A stretch of DNA of 64,000 bases from Variovorax brevis. GTDB taxonomy: Bacteria; Pseudomonadota; Gammaproteobacteria; Burkholderiales; Burkholderiaceae_C. The notes beneath the pieces are model-generated. The model saw only the letters and a program-made list of their open reading frames with translations, was not told the DNA's origin and made no database searches. How positions within the stretch are numbered: position 1 is the stretch's first letter; each line of letters starts with the position of its first letter. A program made the position numbers and the translations under genes. Where the stretch lies: NCBI RefSeq assembly GCF_030317105.1, contig NZ_JASZYG010000014.1:1-64000 (forward strand), read 5' to 3'. Below are positions 34,288-51,398 of this stretch, one piece after another.

Positions 34288-36135
34288 CTAGATTTCCCCC
34301 GACACAAGGCACTCCTGCAACACCGGCTCCACACGCCGAAAGCGCGGATGCGGCGCCTGCACTTGCTCGCCCCCGGCCATGAAAGCGCGCAACAGTTGCG
34401 CGACGAGGCCACTGTTCTGATGAATCAGATAGTGGCCCGCCGACTGCAGCTCGAAGTGCGACGCGCCGCCGAACTTGCGGCACAGCGATTGCGCACGTGC
34501 CGCACTGGTCGTCTCGTCGAGTTCGCCCGTGACCAGCAGCATGGGCACTTCCAGCGGCGCGCCAGCCGGCGGCACCAACGGAGTGTGGGCGCGAAAGTTC
34601 AGCAACTGGCGGCTGTAGTCGATCATGTTTTCCGCCGACGCGAAAGGCGCATGAAGCCACGGCAAGGTGTTCGCATCAGGCATGGCGAGCAGGGCGCCGG
34701 CGTCAGTGTCGGCGGCGCCTTCGCGCTTCTTCATGAGCGCCAGCATCGAGCGGGCCATGCTGTCGGCGGACTGCGGCATGCGCTCGACCAGCTTGCACAT
34801 CGTGTGCAGGCTGGTCTCATAGGCCGAATCGCTTCCGCCGTCGTCTTCGATGCCTGCAAACGACGGCGACAGCAAGCTCAGCGACAGCACCTGCGCAGGC
34901 AGTGCGCGGGCGAGTTCGATCGCAAACTTGGCACCGCCGCACCAGCTGGCGACGTGGCATTGCCCCACGCCTTCAGCAGCCAGCATGGCGCGCACGGCCC
35001 GCAGATGACTCGCCAGCGCATCGGGCGCGTCATGGCAGCTGCGATGCAATCCATGCGGCGCGTCCTCGTTCACCGGGCCCAATGCGAGCACGACGAAGTG
35101 CCGGCACAGGTCGCGCACCAGCGGTTGCCAGAAGTCCGGCGCGAGCCCGAATGCGTTGACGATCACCAGCGCTGGGCCGCTGTCGCCCACGCGCCAGTAG
35201 GCATGCTCCGGATCGACCAGGCGCCGCAGGTGCAAGCCCGGCATGTCGCGCAGGCGCGCAGCGGCGGCGCGCTGGTCTTCGTGCGCCGCGCGATGCACTC
35301 CCACGCAACTCGCCACCCGCACGCGCAAATCGATTCGCGGTGCCGGCAAGGCGATGAGATGGATGGCATTGTCCGCCGACGCCTCCTGCAACGCGTGCGC
35401 GTCGAGCCCATGCAGTGCCTGTGCATGGCGCAAGCCCTGCACCAGCAGCGTCGCGAAACGATCGGATGCCGGGGCGTCGTCGGCCAAGGGAATGTCCACT
35501 TGTTCGGCCACGTGGCGCAGCAACTGCGTTTCGGTGCAAAGCGCCTCGGCGTGCAGCAAGTGAACGCCATCGCCGGCCGACGACGTGTGCATCGCCAGGC
35601 ACTGCACCACGGCCTCCAGCGCCAACAGATGAACGGATTGCGGCTGCGCTGGCAGGCGCAAGGGTTGCCGCCCGAAATAGCCATCGAAGCGGCGCCGCGC
35701 TTCGAACACCGGGGCCACGGCACTCTCGATCCACGCATCCAGCGCCGCAGGCTGCTGCGCGCCCAGCGCATCGCCACCATCCAGGCCATGCGCAAGGATG
35801 AAGCAACAAATCTCGGTGCCGCTACCGGCATGCGCTTGCACGGCGGCGCGCAGGATCTCCTCAAAGCGCTGCAAGCTGCACGCGCCCGCGAAGTCGTGGT
35901 ACGCCGCCACCAACCGCAGGCGTCCTTGATCGCGTGCGCGTTCAAGCTGTGCGCAAGATGGCAACGTTGCCCGCCCTTCGGCTGCAGTTGCCAATAGCTG
36001 CATGACGGCGTCACCGTCCAGCAGCAACGTGGGCGCATCGGCGGGCACGCGTCCTGCCTGCAGGCGCATATCGAGTGCTCGCCACGCGCTGGCTTGGCCG
36101 CCGTTGAGCGGCATCGGAAATTCCCGGCTTTGCAT
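34288..36135 (-). CDS. Alpha/beta hydrolase with Cys nucleophile, fused to an unknown N-terminal region
   Basis: 615 residues. The C-terminal ~300 form an alpha/beta hydrolase: PALVIVNAFGLAPDFWQPLV (oxyanion strand), nucleophile elbow ASWCGGAKFA, acid TGELDETT and histidine SAGHYLIH. The elbow matches the Cys version (GxCxGG, as in PHA synthases) rather than GxSxG, giving a proposed triad C399-D540-H568. Cys hydrolases of this sort, SyrC and CmaE, move aminoacyl groups between carrier proteins. Residues 1-300 match no family I know. The gene follows a free ACP by 9 bp, so the pair probably works on ACP-bound substrates. Assignment as a shuttle is inference. Confidence 0.75.
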   Translation of the reverse strand: MQSREFPMPLNGGQASAWRALDMRLQAGRVPADAPTLLLDGDAVMQLLATAAEGRATLPSCAQLERARDQGRLRLVAAYHDFAGACSLQRFEEILRAAVQAHAGSGTEICCFILAHGLDGGDALGAQQPAALDAWIESAVAPVFEARRRFDGYFGRQPLRLPAQPQSVHLLALEAVVQCLAMHTSSAGDGVHLLHAEALCTETQLLRHVAEQVDIPLADDAPASDRFATLLVQGLRHAQALHGLDAHALQEASADNAIHLIALPAPRIDLRVRVASCVGVHRAAHEDQRAAAARLRDMPGLHLRRLVDPEHAYWRVGDSGPALVIVNAFGLAPDFWQPLVRDLCRHFVVLALGPVNEDAPHGLHRSCHDAPDALASHLRAVRAMLAAEGVGQCHVASWCGGAKFAIELARALPAQVLSLSLLSPSFAGIEDDGGSDSAYETSLHTMCKLVERMPQSADSMARSMLALMKKREGAADTDAGALLAMPDANTLPWLHAPFASAENMIDYSRQLLNFRAHTPLVPPAGAPLEVPMLLVTGELDETTSAARAQSLCRKFGGASHFELQSAGHYLIHQNSGLVAQLLRAFMAGGEQVQAPHPRFRRVEPVLQECLVSGEI

Positions 36136-36144
36136 TCGATCCGC

Positions 36145-36417
36145 TCAATGCGTGGCGCCGGCCTTGAGCAAGGCGATCAGGTCGAGTGCCTCGCCAATGG
36201 TTGCCAGGTTGGCAACCGCTTCCGTGTGCCCTGCGAAGCTCACACCAAAGCGCTCTTCCGTCAGCGCCACCAGCGAGATGAGCGAGATCGAATCGAGCAT
36301 CAGGTCAGTCGTCAGGCTTGAGTCACGGCTGAGCGTTTCGGCAGCGACGTCGACAGGGGTGATTTGATGGATCAGATCGACGAGCGCGTCGAAGGATTCT
36401 GCGGCCATGTCTTGCAT
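36145..36417 (-). CDS. Stand-alone acyl/peptidyl carrier protein
   Basis: 90 residues. The phosphopantetheine attachment site is S43 in LMLDSISLISLVALTEERF, on the usual helix II. The N-terminal helix (AESFDALVDLIHQITPVDVAAE) and acidic character are typical. A GGGAGAACC ribosome site precedes the ATG. It is transcribed away from the diiron-oxidase/ligase operon, from the shared 165-bp intergenic region, and is followed by the Cys-hydrolase gene. It is the natural partner for the stand-alone ligase. Confidence 0.88.
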   Translation of the reverse strand: MQDMAAESFDALVDLIHQITPVDVAAETLSRDSSLTTDLMLDSISLISLVALTEERFGVSFAGHTEAVANLATIGEALDLIALLKAGATH

Positions 36418-36440
36418 TGGTTCTCCCTTTGGGTCGCAGA

Positions 36441-36484
36441 TTTATAGCGGGCGGCCTTCGTGCTGACTACTGCCCGGAAGTACT
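36441..36484 (-). promoter_or_regulatory. Promoter of the ACP-hydrolase unit with a lux-box-like dyad
   Basis: Leftward -10 TATAAA (36446-36441) and a weak -35 TAGTCA (36469-36464) have 17-bp spacing. The 19-bp imperfect dyad ACTACTGCCCGGAAGTACT (36466-36484; 7 of 9 pairs match) overlaps the -35 and is centred about 41 bp upstream of the predicted start, the position LuxR activators use. Confidence 0.45.
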
Positions 36485-36582
36485 GAATTGCCGGTTTCGC
36501 CCTTGCCCCAATGGACAGGTTCGGGCACGTGTGTACTGCGTTAACTTCCTGCACAACAACAACACATGACGGGGAGATCGAC

Positions 36583-37350
36583 ATGAGCGAAACCATCGAG
36601 GCATGCGCGCTGGACAAGGAAAGCTTCGCCATCAAGCTGCGCGAAACGCTGAACGCCCAACTCACGCTGAACCATCCGATCTTTCAGGAGCTGTTCACGC
36701 CCACGCGCAACCTCGATCTGCTGAAGATCATTTCCCTCGAGGGCTACCAGATCACCAGATACTTCCTGGAGTACATCGAGAACCTGCACTTCCGCTGCCC
36801 GCTGCCGGACCACAAGCGCCGCCTGCTCTACAACATGTTCGAGGAAGAGACCGGGCGCTTTTCCAGGACCAAGAACCATGTCGAGTTGATGCGCGACTTC
36901 ATCCGCGCACAAGGCATCAGCGATGAAGAGCGCGACGCATGGATGCCGTCGGACGCGACCCGCGAGTTGATCGACTACCGCCTGCGCAACTGCACGAACA
37001 GCGACACGTATCACATCGGTGCCGCCGCGGTGATGATCGCCAGCGAAGGCCAAAGCCTGGAGACGCGTGCGGGCGAAGCGCGGCACACCATCCTGGGCAA
37101 GATCTATGGACTGAGTGAAGCGGACACCGCCTTCTTCTCTGTCCATCAAAAGGAAGACGTGGCCCACGTTGCCGAAGGCATCCAGCTGGTGTCGGAGTTG
37201 TGCACCACGCACAAGATGCAGCAAGAAGCCCTTTTTGCCGTCACCCACACCTGCCAGCTGTTCTGGGGCATGTACGAAAGCGCGGCCCAAAAATATGCCG
37301 CCCTGCTCAAGGCAAAGGCGGCGGCGCTGCCCGAGCCAATCAGCGCATGA
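36583..37350 (+). CDS. Haem-oxygenase-like diiron oxidase (HDO)
   Basis: 255 residues from MSETIEACALDKES after a GGGGAG site. An all-helical HDO/TenA-PqqC-like protein with a full set of candidate iron ligands: E89 and H99 (EEETGRFSRTKNH), E155 (IASEGQ), and H188, D192 and H195 in HQKEDVAH, the HxxxDxxH motif of SznF, UndA and CADD. Such enzymes use O2 for N-oxygenation, desaturative decarboxylation or C-C cleavage. The gene is first in the rightward operon, right before a ligase and opposite a free ACP, so the substrate may be ACP- or AMP-ligase-derived. The fold is secure, the reaction unknown. Confidence 0.85.
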   Translation: MSETIEACALDKESFAIKLRETLNAQLTLNHPIFQELFTPTRNLDLLKIISLEGYQITRYFLEYIENLHFRCPLPDHKRRLLYNMFEEETGRFSRTKNHVELMRDFIRAQGISDEERDAWMPSDATRELIDYRLRNCTNSDTYHIGAAAVMIASEGQSLETRAGEARHTILGKIYGLSEADTAFFSVHQKEDVAHVAEGIQLVSELCTTHKMQQEALFAVTHTCQLFWGMYESAAQKYAALLKAKAAALPEPISA

Positions 37351-37361
37351 AGGGCGATCAG

Positions 37362-38870
37362 ATGCACATTGCCGACATCCTTGCCCGCCTGCGCGGCCAG
37401 CCCACCCGACTGGTCCTGGTGGATGCCAAAGGCGTGGAAACGGTCAGGACCTTTCACGACCTGCATTGCGACACGCTGCGCGTCGCCCAGCGGATGCGCG
37501 CCATGGGCATCGGCAGTGGTTGCCGCGTCGGCATCGCCGCGCCCAGCGGTTATGCATGGATGGCCTGGGACTTGGCCTGCGTTGAACTCGGGTGCATTTC
37601 GGTCGCGCTGGCCAACGAGCGCCCGACCGCCGATTGGGACGAACTGATCGACACCTACCAGCTGAGCCTGTTGGCGGTCGACTCCGAGTGGATCGCCTCG
37701 GCGAGCGCTCCCGATGCCCGGGTGCAACCCATCGAGATCGATGCGCCAGCCATCGCCGTGGCACTGCTTTCGCACCCGCTGCAACACGCGCCGGGCACGC
37801 ATTCGCTGGTGTTCAGTTCGGGCACCACCGGCAAGACCAAGAGCCTGGTCATCAACCGGGCAGGCACCGAGCACCTGCTCAACCTCTATTTCGAAGCCTT
37901 TGGCGTGGTGCCCGGCGAACGCTTCCTGACCTTCCTGCCCTTTGCGAACTATCAGCAGCGGATGATTTACTACTTCTGCCTCCATCACGGGGTGGAGTTT
38001 GTCTACGTGCCGTTTCCGCTGCTGTTCAGCGGCCTCAAGAAGCACCGCCCCAGCTTCGTCATTGCACCGCCGGTTCTCTACGAGACCCTGCAGGTCATGG
38101 CACGCGCAAGCGCCGGTGCCCAAGGCGCCAACGACCCGGACGTGCTCACGCGCAAGCTCGCCGAGCTGACGGGCGGCAACATCCGCTACATGATCACGGG
38201 CATGGCGCCGATCAAGCGCGCCGCGCTCAATTTCTTCTGGCGCCACGGCATCGCGCTGTACGAAGCCTTCGGCATCACCGAAGCGGGCATGGTCGCGTGG
38301 AACAAGCCCGGCCTCATGCGCGTGGGCTCGGTGGGCCAGCCCGCCGAGCCGGGCAGCGTCACGCTGTCCGACGAAGGCGAGGTGATCATTCGGCGCAACG
38401 CACTCCTGTCGCTGGGCTACCACGAGGCCAGCGAAGAAGACAGCCGCTCGACCTTCCTGGCGAGCGACACGGTGGCCACCGGCGACATTGCGCAGTTCGA
38501 CAGCGAGGGCTTCCTGCACATCATCGGACGCAAGAAGGACGCGATCATCACCAGCAACGGCGAGAAGTTTCATCCGGAACCCATCGAGTCGTTGATCCAG
38601 GCCGACGCACGTGCCAGCGTTGCCGTGGTGCTGGCCAACGCGCGGCATGGCCTGACGGCCGTGATCTCCACCAAGGCCCAGGACGACACGCACGTGCTGG
38701 CCGCCTTGCGAGCGCACGTGCGGCAGATCAACCAGGACCTGCCTGCCCAGCAGCAGATCAAGGAAGTGCTCTTCACGCACCTGGACTTCAGCATCGAAAA
38801 CGGGCTTCGCACCAAGAACATGAAGCTCAACCGGAAGGCCATCGCCAAAGCCTTCCTCGAAGGCGGCTGA
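37362..38870 (+). CDS. Stand-alone AMP-forming acid ligase
   Basis: About 502 residues; an ATG at 37347 overlapping the HDO stop is an alternative start. All adenylation motifs are present: A3 LVFSSGTTGKTKSLV, A5 YEAFGITEAG, A7 VATGDIAQFDSEGFLHIIGRKKDAI, and A10 TKNMKLNRKAI with a lysine. It resembles acyl-CoA synthetases rather than NRPS A domains, lacking the canonical A4 Asp of amino-acid-activating enzymes, as far as I can see. It may charge the free ACP at 36145 with a fatty, hydroxy or amino acid. It lies 12 bp after the HDO and 82 bp before the megasynthase. Confidence 0.83.
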   Translation: MHIADILARLRGQPTRLVLVDAKGVETVRTFHDLHCDTLRVAQRMRAMGIGSGCRVGIAAPSGYAWMAWDLACVELGCISVALANERPTADWDELIDTYQLSLLAVDSEWIASASAPDARVQPIEIDAPAIAVALLSHPLQHAPGTHSLVFSSGTTGKTKSLVINRAGTEHLLNLYFEAFGVVPGERFLTFLPFANYQQRMIYYFCLHHGVEFVYVPFPLLFSGLKKHRPSFVIAPPVLYETLQVMARASAGAQGANDPDVLTRKLAELTGGNIRYMITGMAPIKRAALNFFWRHGIALYEAFGITEAGMVAWNKPGLMRVGSVGQPAEPGSVTLSDEGEVIIRRNALLSLGYHEASEEDSRSTFLASDTVATGDIAQFDSEGFLHIIGRKKDAIITSNGEKFHPEPIESLIQADARASVAVVLANARHGLTAVISTKAQDDTHVLAALRAHVRQINQDLPAQQQIKEVLFTHLDFSIENGLRTKNMKLNRKAIAKAFLEGG

Positions 38871-38952
38871 GCAAGTCGCGACGCCAGGCGGCGCCAGACG
38901 CCGCCATCAGCGCGGCCCGTGCGGGTCAGCTCCACCAATTCGTCGAGAGAAC

Positions 38953-46631
<7,679 letters not shown>

Positions 46632-46635
<4 letters not shown>

Positions 46636-49600
46636 GTTCCATCGACTTCATCAATCGACTTGCGGCGCAAGGCATCAAGCTGTGGACGGACAACGGCAAG
46701 TTGCAATACCAGGCGCCGCGCAACGCGATGACGCCGGAGTTGCTGGATTCGTTGAGGCAGCACAAGCAGGCACTGATCGACTTGCTCGAACAGTTCGGCG
46801 ACAGCGCGGGTAGCTTTCCGCTTTCGCAAGCGCAGCGCTCGCTGTGGTCGCTGCACCAGCTTGATCCGCACAGCGCGGCCTACAACGTCACCTATGCATG
46901 CCGTCTCGATGACGCGCTGGACACGGCGCTGCTCACGCTTTGCATCGACTACCTGATTGCGCGCCACCCGATCCTGCGCACACGCTACGAGATCGTTGAT
47001 GGTCAACCGCAGCAGCGTGTCGGCGCCGAGCCGAGTGCGCGGCTGGAGGTGTCGCATGCACACGCGTTGCGCCGCGACGACGTCGTGCAATGGATCGAGC
47101 GCGAGGCCAACGCGCCCTTCGATCTGCGCGCGAGCCCGATCCGGCTCAAATTGCTGGTCAATGCGGCCGCAAGCGGCGATGCGCAAATGTTGCGCCACGT
47201 GCTGCTGCTCAATGTGCATCACATCGCGGCGGACTTCTGGTCGCTGGAAATCATGGTGCGCGAACTGGAGTCGCTGTATCGGCTCGGCGCAGCCGGTCAA
47301 GCGATGCGGCTGGCGCCCATTGGCCTTCAGTACCGGGACTTCGTGCGGCATGAGTCCGAACGCCTGAGCGGCTCCGGCGGCCAAGCGCTTGCGGACTTCT
47401 GGAAGGCAGAGCTGGAAGGCGGCATGCCGGTGCTTGCACTGGGCTGCGATCACCCGCGCCCACCGGTGAAGACGGAGAACGGCCGCATCTACAACCATGT
47501 GCTGGGCGCCGGCTTGACCCGCGCCGCGCGGCAGGTGTCCAAGGCGAACCACGTCACGCCGTACATGCTGCTGCTGGGCGTGTACCAGTTGCTGCTGCAC
47601 AAGCACAGCGGCCAGACGCGCATCGTGATCGGGGCGCCCATGTCGGGCCGCAATCTGCCGGGCAGCGAGCAGGTGCTGGGCCACTTCGTGAACACCGTGC
47701 CGCTGGGCTGCGAGCTTTCTCCCGGGCAGCGCTTTGCCGATCTGCTGGCGCGCACGCGCTCCATGATGCTGCGCGTTCTCAACCACCAGGACTACCCTTT
47801 TCCCTTGCTGGTGGAGACGCTGCGGCCGCAACGCGACCCGAGCCGCTCGCCGGTGTTTCAGGTGATGTTCAACTGGAACCAGCAACGCGGCGCGAGCGAT
47901 GGCGGGGCGACGCCCGCTTCGCCGTTGTTCGGCGAGGTGCTGGTCGCATCGAGCACCGGCACGCGCGGCGCCACGCACGACCTGACGCTGAACATCCTCA
48001 ACAGCAGCGATACGTACACCGCGGCGTGGACATTCAACACCGACCTGTTCAATGAGGCCAGCATTGCCCGCATGGCGACGCAGTACGAGCGGCTGCTCGA
48101 ACAGGTGCTTGCCGACCCGACACGGCCGTTGTCAAGCTATTGCCTGGCGGACGCGGATGTGCACGCGCGAACGCTTCGCACCATTGCCGCCGCTGGCATG
48201 CCCGCGGCCGATGCAAGCTCGCCGTTGCCGGCAAGCTTCGACGCCGCCGTGCAGCGTTCGCCGACGGCACCCGCTGTGCAATGCGCCGCTGGCGTGCTGA
48301 GCTTCGGCCAGCTCGACCAAGCGCGGCAGGCGTGGGTGTCCAGGCTGCGCGGGCACGGCGTGGGCAAGGGCGGCCGTGTCGGCATCGCACTTCACAGCGT
48401 GGTCGAGCAGGCCGTGCTGTTGCTGGCGCTGCTGCAAGTCGGCGCCAACGCATACCGGGTTGCGGCGGATGCATCGACCGAGGGGCTGGACGTGGTCGTG
48501 CGCAGCCCGCAGCCGCAGTGGAGCGGCTGGGCGCCCGCGCTGATGGCGTTCGAGCGGGGGTCCGCAGGCACCGCGAGCGACCGCATGCACCCGCCCCTGC
48601 TGGCCGGGCCTTCGGCGCCGAGCCGCTTCATCGAAGGCGTGGGCCAGGCGCTTTGCATCGACGCAGCAAGCCGACTGCTGCTGCTCGAACACGGCGACAC
48701 GAATCTTGCGGTGGCCTGCCTGGCCTCCAGTCTTTGTTGCGGCGCGCATGTGCACATCCGCCGTACGGACCTGGCAAGCGGCGAAGCGGACGACCGCGAC
48801 GCCTGGGCCGGCGCACTGCTGGCCGAGCTGTCAACGCAGCGCCTGGACTGCGCGGTGCTGCCTGCATTGCTGATGCCCGCGGTGCTGCGACGAAGCGAGG
48901 CCGGTGCCACGCGATGGCTGGCCTATGGCGAACATCCGCAAGCCTTGCGGCAAAGCTTTCGCGGCACGTGGCTGCGCTTCTTGCCGGATGCGGGGCTTCA
49001 CCCAACTTGGGGTCCACTGGTTTTCGAGCCCACCGAATCAGGCTGGCGTTGGCTGCAACAAGAAGGTGGCGCGACGCCCGTGCTGCTCGGCGCCGCTGGC
49101 GACCTGGCCGACGAACGCCAGTTCGCGACGTTGCACCTTGTCATGGACGCTCGCAACGCGTGCTTGTGCGACACCTGTCATGACGCCAACGACTGCGGCG
49201 TCGATGACTCGCCGGTCGATGTAGCCGCCTCGTTGCGCGCGGCACTCGGCGCGCGTGCCCTTCACGCGACCCCCTTCACCCTGCGGCGCATGGGCGGCAC
49301 GCTGCATTGCGAAGCGCCCGCCGGGCGGCGGGCCTCGCATCGCGCGACGCCCCTGGATATCGCCGTGCTGGAGCAAGCCCTGGCCAGCGCATGCGAGCCC
49401 GGCGAACTGCGCGAACTGGCCGTGCTCATGCGTGACACGGCCGAAGGCCCGGCGCTCACCGCGTACCTTGTTGCCACGCACCCGTCGGCGCCTGACTTCA
49501 GCGCCGCGCTCCGTCAGCGGCTGAAGCTGCGCTTGCCCGATGCCGTGCTGCCCGACGCCTTCGTCGTGCTCGACCGCTTGCCCCTGCATGCCGACGGCCG

Positions 49601-51371
49601 ACTCGACGAAGCGCGCCTGCCCGCCCCCGACATCCAGGCGATGGGGCGCACCGCCAGCACGGAGACCGAACACCGGCTCGCCGCCGTGTGGCGCGAAGTC
49701 ATGTCGCTCACGGAAGTGGGCGTCGATGACGACTTCTTTGCGCTCGGCGGCGACTCCATCCTGGCGGCCGTCATCGTGTCGAAGGCCAGCGCCGAAGGGC
49801 TCTACATGAAGCCGCGCGACTTGTTCCAGTACCCGACGATTGCCGCGCTCGCCCGCGTGGTCAGCACCACGCCCGCCATCGCCGTGGAACAGGCACCGCT
49901 GGTCGGCCTGGTCGAACCCGGCCCGGCGGCGGCCTGGTTCTTCGACGCGGTACAGGTCGATCGTTCGCACTTCAACCAGGCCCTGCTGCTGGAAATGCGC
50001 GAAGTGCCCGACGCGGCGCTGATGGACACCACGCTGCGGCTGCTGGCGCAACAGCACGATGCGCTGCGTTCGCGTTTCGAGCAGGTGGACGGCCGCTGGC
50101 AGCAACGCTTTCTTGCCATCGACGCATGGCAGCCGCCCGCATGGGTGGCCATCGACTGCACCGACGCCAGCTCGGGGAGCGTCGTGCAGCAGACATGGCA
50201 TGACGCCATTGCCGCCGCGCAATCGAGCCTGGACATCGAAGGCGGGCCGCTATGGCAGATGCGCTGGCTCGACGCAGGCCCACTGAGCGCCAGCCGCTTG
50301 CTCTTCGTGGCGCACCACCTGCTGGTCGATGGCGTTTCGTGGAGCATCCTGTTGCAGGACATGGCGGACATCTACGCCAGCCTGAAGGCCGGCGCGCAAG
50401 GGTTGCGTCCTGCGAAAACCAGCTCCACCAGCGACTGGGTGCAGGCCTGGCGCGCCCGCATGGCCACGGGTGCGCTGGCCGATGACGAGCGCTACTGGAG
50501 CCGCTTTGCCGCGCAGATGAACGAGCGCCTGTCCGGTCCGGAGCGGCCCGCGTTGATGCGCCATGCCTTGCGTCCGCCCGCTGCGCGAAGCATCGCGCAG
50601 CCGCATGGCAGCTGCCAGGTCAGCCTCGATGCCGGGTTGAGCATGGCGTTTCGCACCACCGCCCACCGCGCCTATGGCACCGACGCCAACGACCTGCTGG
50701 TGGCCGCGCTGCATGCCGGCTTCAACGGCTGGTGTGACAGCAAGGCCATGCTGCTCGACCTGGAAGGCCACGGCCGCGATGCGCTGGCCGACACGGTGGA
50801 CCTGGGGCGCAGCGTCGGCTGGTTCACATCGATCTACCCGGTGCTCATCGAAGGCGTCGGGCTCGACGCGCCGGACCGCTTGATCAAGCACGTCAAGCAG
50901 CGCCTTCGCGAGGTGCCGAACAAGGGCGCGAGCTTTGGCGCGCTGCGCTACCTGGCGCCCGAGGATGCTCCCGTGCGCCAGGCGCTGGCCGCGATGCCGC
51001 CCTCGCCGGTGCTGTTCACCTACCTCGGGGCGATCGATCAGCCCGGTGTGTCCGTCGGCCCATTCACCGGCACGGCCACGCCGGCGCCCGGCATCCGCAG
51101 CGATCGCCAGCCGCGCACGCACCTGCTGGACATCTACGCCTTTCTGCACAACGGGCGCCTGACGATCGAGGCCGCATTCACCGGCGGCGGCGCCGTCGAA
51201 GACAGCATGGGCTGCCTGCTCCAGCGCGTCGCGGACGCACTGGGCACGCTGCTGCGCCATTGCACCAGCCCCGGCGCAGGCGGCATGACGCCGTCGGACG
51301 TGCCCGACATCGAGATCAGCCAGGACGGCCTGGACAGCCTGCTCGCCGAACTTTCCGAAGCACCGGCGTGA
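46632..51371 (+). CDS. NRPS: docking-C-A*-PCP-E with degenerate adenylation domain
   Basis: 1579 residues. Residues 1-55 resemble a TubC-type N-terminal docking domain. C domain about 58-500 with active HHIAADFW (H196-H197). Residues about 510-1010 keep the A1-A2 pattern (LSFGQLDQARQAWVSRLRGHG...LLLALLQVGANAY) but I find no A3 P-loop, A5 or A7, and A10 reads DGRLDEARL without lysine. PCP S1042 (LGGDSI). Then an epimerisation domain (about 1085-1535) with HHLLVDGVSW (H1228) and SVGWFTSIYPVLI. The module should acylate and epimerise one amino acid it cannot activate itself. The stop is 27 bp before the next NRPS gene. Confidence 0.9.
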
Positions 51372-51398
51372 CGCCCTATCTCTTGCCTGCTGGACCGC

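Noticed and set aside
50280-51240. The last domain of the first NRPS as a second condensation domain
   Set aside because: HHLLVDGVSW, SVGWFTSIYPVLI and its position after the PCP at the protein end fit an epimerisation domain, and the next C domain has DCL-like features.
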